NCBI GenBank assembly: GCA_003131705.1
Contig: PKUY01000342.1
Location: 9,653-15,189, forward strand
Reading direction: 5' to 3'
DNA: 5,537 nt
Source: Acidobacteriota bacterium
GTDB lineage: Bacteria > Acidobacteriota > Terriglobia > Acidiferrales > UBA7541
Position numbers and translations under genes: made by a program. The notes beneath the pieces were generated by a model that worked only from the letters and a program-made list of their open reading frames with translations, had not been told where the DNA came from and searched no databases. Shown piece after piece: positions 5,536 to 5,537 of this stretch (its first letter is position 1; every line of letters begins with the position of its first letter).

Positions 5536-5537
5536 TA
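5536..5537. repeat. TA target-site duplication, right copy
   Basis: TA immediately follows the inverted repeat and is the end of the window. It pairs with the copy at 4423-4424. Confidence 0.75.

Overview
The window reads as a piece of chromosome from a moderately GC-rich, free-living bacterium. The mixture of genes (a C4 zinc-ribbon coiled-coil protein next to a ribonuclease HI, and an orphan multi-pass membrane histidine kinase) would fit an acidobacterium or a similar soil lineage. That assignment is an inference from protein style only; there is no rRNA or other taxonomic marker here.

Layout, left to right. (1) 5-202, minus strand: a small 4-oxalocrotonate tautomerase-family enzyme with the N-terminal catalytic proline, but with Gln at the position of the usual Arg39. 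(2) 203-851: about 650 bases without a convincing gene, holding a plausible promoter for the tautomerase, one short dyad and weak promoter-like sequences. (3) 852-1622 and 1671-2333, plus strand: a zinc-ribbon/coiled-coil protein (COG1579 type) and a ribonuclease HI 48 bases downstream, a probable two-gene operon. The RNase H ends in an extra module resembling the small DUF104 antitoxin-like fold. (4) 2334-2442: a short intergenic region with a perfect 10-bp palindrome and a 6-bp inverted repeat just before a ribosome binding site. (5) 2443-4425, plus strand: a 660-residue sensor histidine kinase with a TTG start, about eight to nine membrane helices, a GAF-like domain, HisKA and HATPase_c. 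(6) 4425-5535: a complete IS630-family insertion sequence flanked by TA dinucleotides, with 27-bp near-perfect terminal inverted repeats. Its minus-strand transposase is split into two overlapping frames joined by an A8 slippery run, so a -1 frameshift would give a 348-residue DDE transposase.

How the parts interact. The insertion sequence landed on a TA that now supplies the first two bases of the kinase stop codon TAA, the third base coming from the IS end. The native kinase C-terminus is therefore uncertain: it may have ended there or may once have continued, for example into a receiver domain. The window ends exactly on the TA flanking the far IS end, which suggests a contig break at a multicopy element.

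I see no strong evidence for an entirely new biological system. The best leads are the kinase/IS junction, the RNase H C-terminal module, the frameshift cassette and the dyads upstream of the kinase.
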